5,165 bases of DNA from Nitrospiraceae bacterium (GTDB lineage Bacteria; Nitrospirota; Nitrospiria; Nitrospirales; UBA8639): the NCBI GenBank assembly GCA_003523945.1, contig DOFS01000216.1, forward strand, positions 1 to 5,165. The letters are read 5' to 3'. Shown one piece after another: positions 4,773 to 5,165 of this stretch. The notes beneath the pieces were generated by a model. It searched no databases. It saw only the letters and a list, made by a program, of their open reading frames with translations, and had not been told where the DNA came from. The translations under genes were made by a program, and so were the position numbers. Position 1 is the first letter of the stretch. Every line of letters begins with the position of its first letter.

Positions 4773-5165
4773 CTATTGAACTTTCAACTCTGTCCAGGCC
4801 CGATCATAATAGCGAATCGCCTCCTGCACATCCTCCAGCCACTCCATCCGGGTGAGCATATCACTCGGCGGATACACCGCTACATTGTTACGGATCTCTG
4901 CCGGGAGACGATCGCGAACATGGCGATTGGCTGAGGCAAATAATAGTCGTTGCGAGGTAACAAGGGCTACCTCTTCATCTAAAAGATAATTAATGAAATC
5001 CATGGCTAGCGCTTGTTGCCGGGAGCTGGCCAAGACGGCCAGACAGTCCGTCCACATCATCCCTCCTTCTTGCGGAAGGGCATACCGGATTGCTGGGTGC
5101 TCACGCATGGCCCTGGCGATCGGCCCGCCCCACGCATGGGCCAACACCACTTCCCCCGCCACAAG
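4773..5165 (-). CDS. Periplasmic polyamine-binding protein, PotD/PotF family (C-terminal part)
   Basis: Only the last 130 residues are present; the open frame runs off the right edge, and the apparent GTG start at 5162 is an internal valine codon (the frame reads on as LVAGEVVLAHAW). The order GEVVLAHAWGG, YALPQEGG, MWTDCLAVL, AMDFINYLLDEEVA, then a C-terminal WTELK segment is that of PotD/PotF-type solute-binding proteins of ABC importers. PotD uses W229, W255 and D257 to hold the polyamine; the equivalents appear here as the Trp of AHAWGG and the Trp and Asp of MWTD, so binding of putrescine, spermidine or a similar cation is plausible. The signal peptide and N-terminal lobe lie outside the window. 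The partner permease and ATPase genes are not seen and, if linked, would be to the right. An AGGCT/AGCCT stem with a long loop follows the stop but lacks a clear T-run. Confidence 0.88.
   Translation of the reverse strand, partial: LVAGEVVLAHAWGGPIARAMREHPAIRYALPQEGGMMWTDCLAVLASSRQQALAMDFINYLLDEEVALVTSQRLLFASANRHVRDRLPAEIRNNVAVYPPSDMLTRMEWLEDVQEAIRYYDRAWTELKVQ

Noticed and set aside
4744..4775. Terminator after the solute-binding protein gene
   Set aside because: Only an AGGCT/AGCCT 5-bp stem with a 15-nt loop and no clear T-run; too weak to list.

Overview
The window carries six protein-coding genes, all on the minus strand, so transcription runs from right to left. In that order they are: the C-terminal part of a PotD/PotF-type periplasmic polyamine-binding protein (cut by the right edge); an exported HEAT-repeat protein; peptide deformylase (def); an MsbA-like ABC exporter half-transporter; the small zinc protein YacG; and a four-helix membrane protein of unknown function whose start lies only 15 bp past the yacG stop. 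The sequence has roughly balanced base composition. The gene content is that of a Gram-negative-type bacterium with a periplasm. The two related palindromic elements resemble a repeat I associate, from memory only, with Nitrospira genomes, so a Nitrospirota bacterium is my best guess; this is inference and not shown by the sequence.

Layout: 1-122 is non-coding with a strong 13-bp inverted repeat; 123-881 is the membrane protein/yacG pair; 882-1181 is an intergenic region with palindromic element copy 1; 1182-2906 is the ABC exporter; 2907-3024 is a short gap with a perfect small hairpin; 3025-3555 is def; 3556-3863 is an intergenic region with palindromic element copy 2; 3864-4703 is the HEAT-repeat protein; 4773-5165 is the partial solute-binding protein.

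The genes do not form one recognisable pathway. def and yacG are housekeeping functions (N-terminal maturation of nascent proteins, and inhibition of DNA gyrase). The ABC exporter and the two secreted proteins are envelope functions. Only yacG and the membrane gene are close enough to suggest translational coupling.

The most interesting structure is non-coding. Two diverged copies of a roughly 120-bp imperfect palindrome lie in the same orientation, each ending 16-27 bp before a start codon (yacG, def), just upstream of the Shine-Dalgarno sequence. Their terminal stems differ in sequence but are each self-complementary, as expected if the fold is maintained. Some similarity also continues outside the palindrome, around an AGAATATTC block. 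No CRISPR array, tRNA, rRNA, transposase or complete new multi-gene system is visible.
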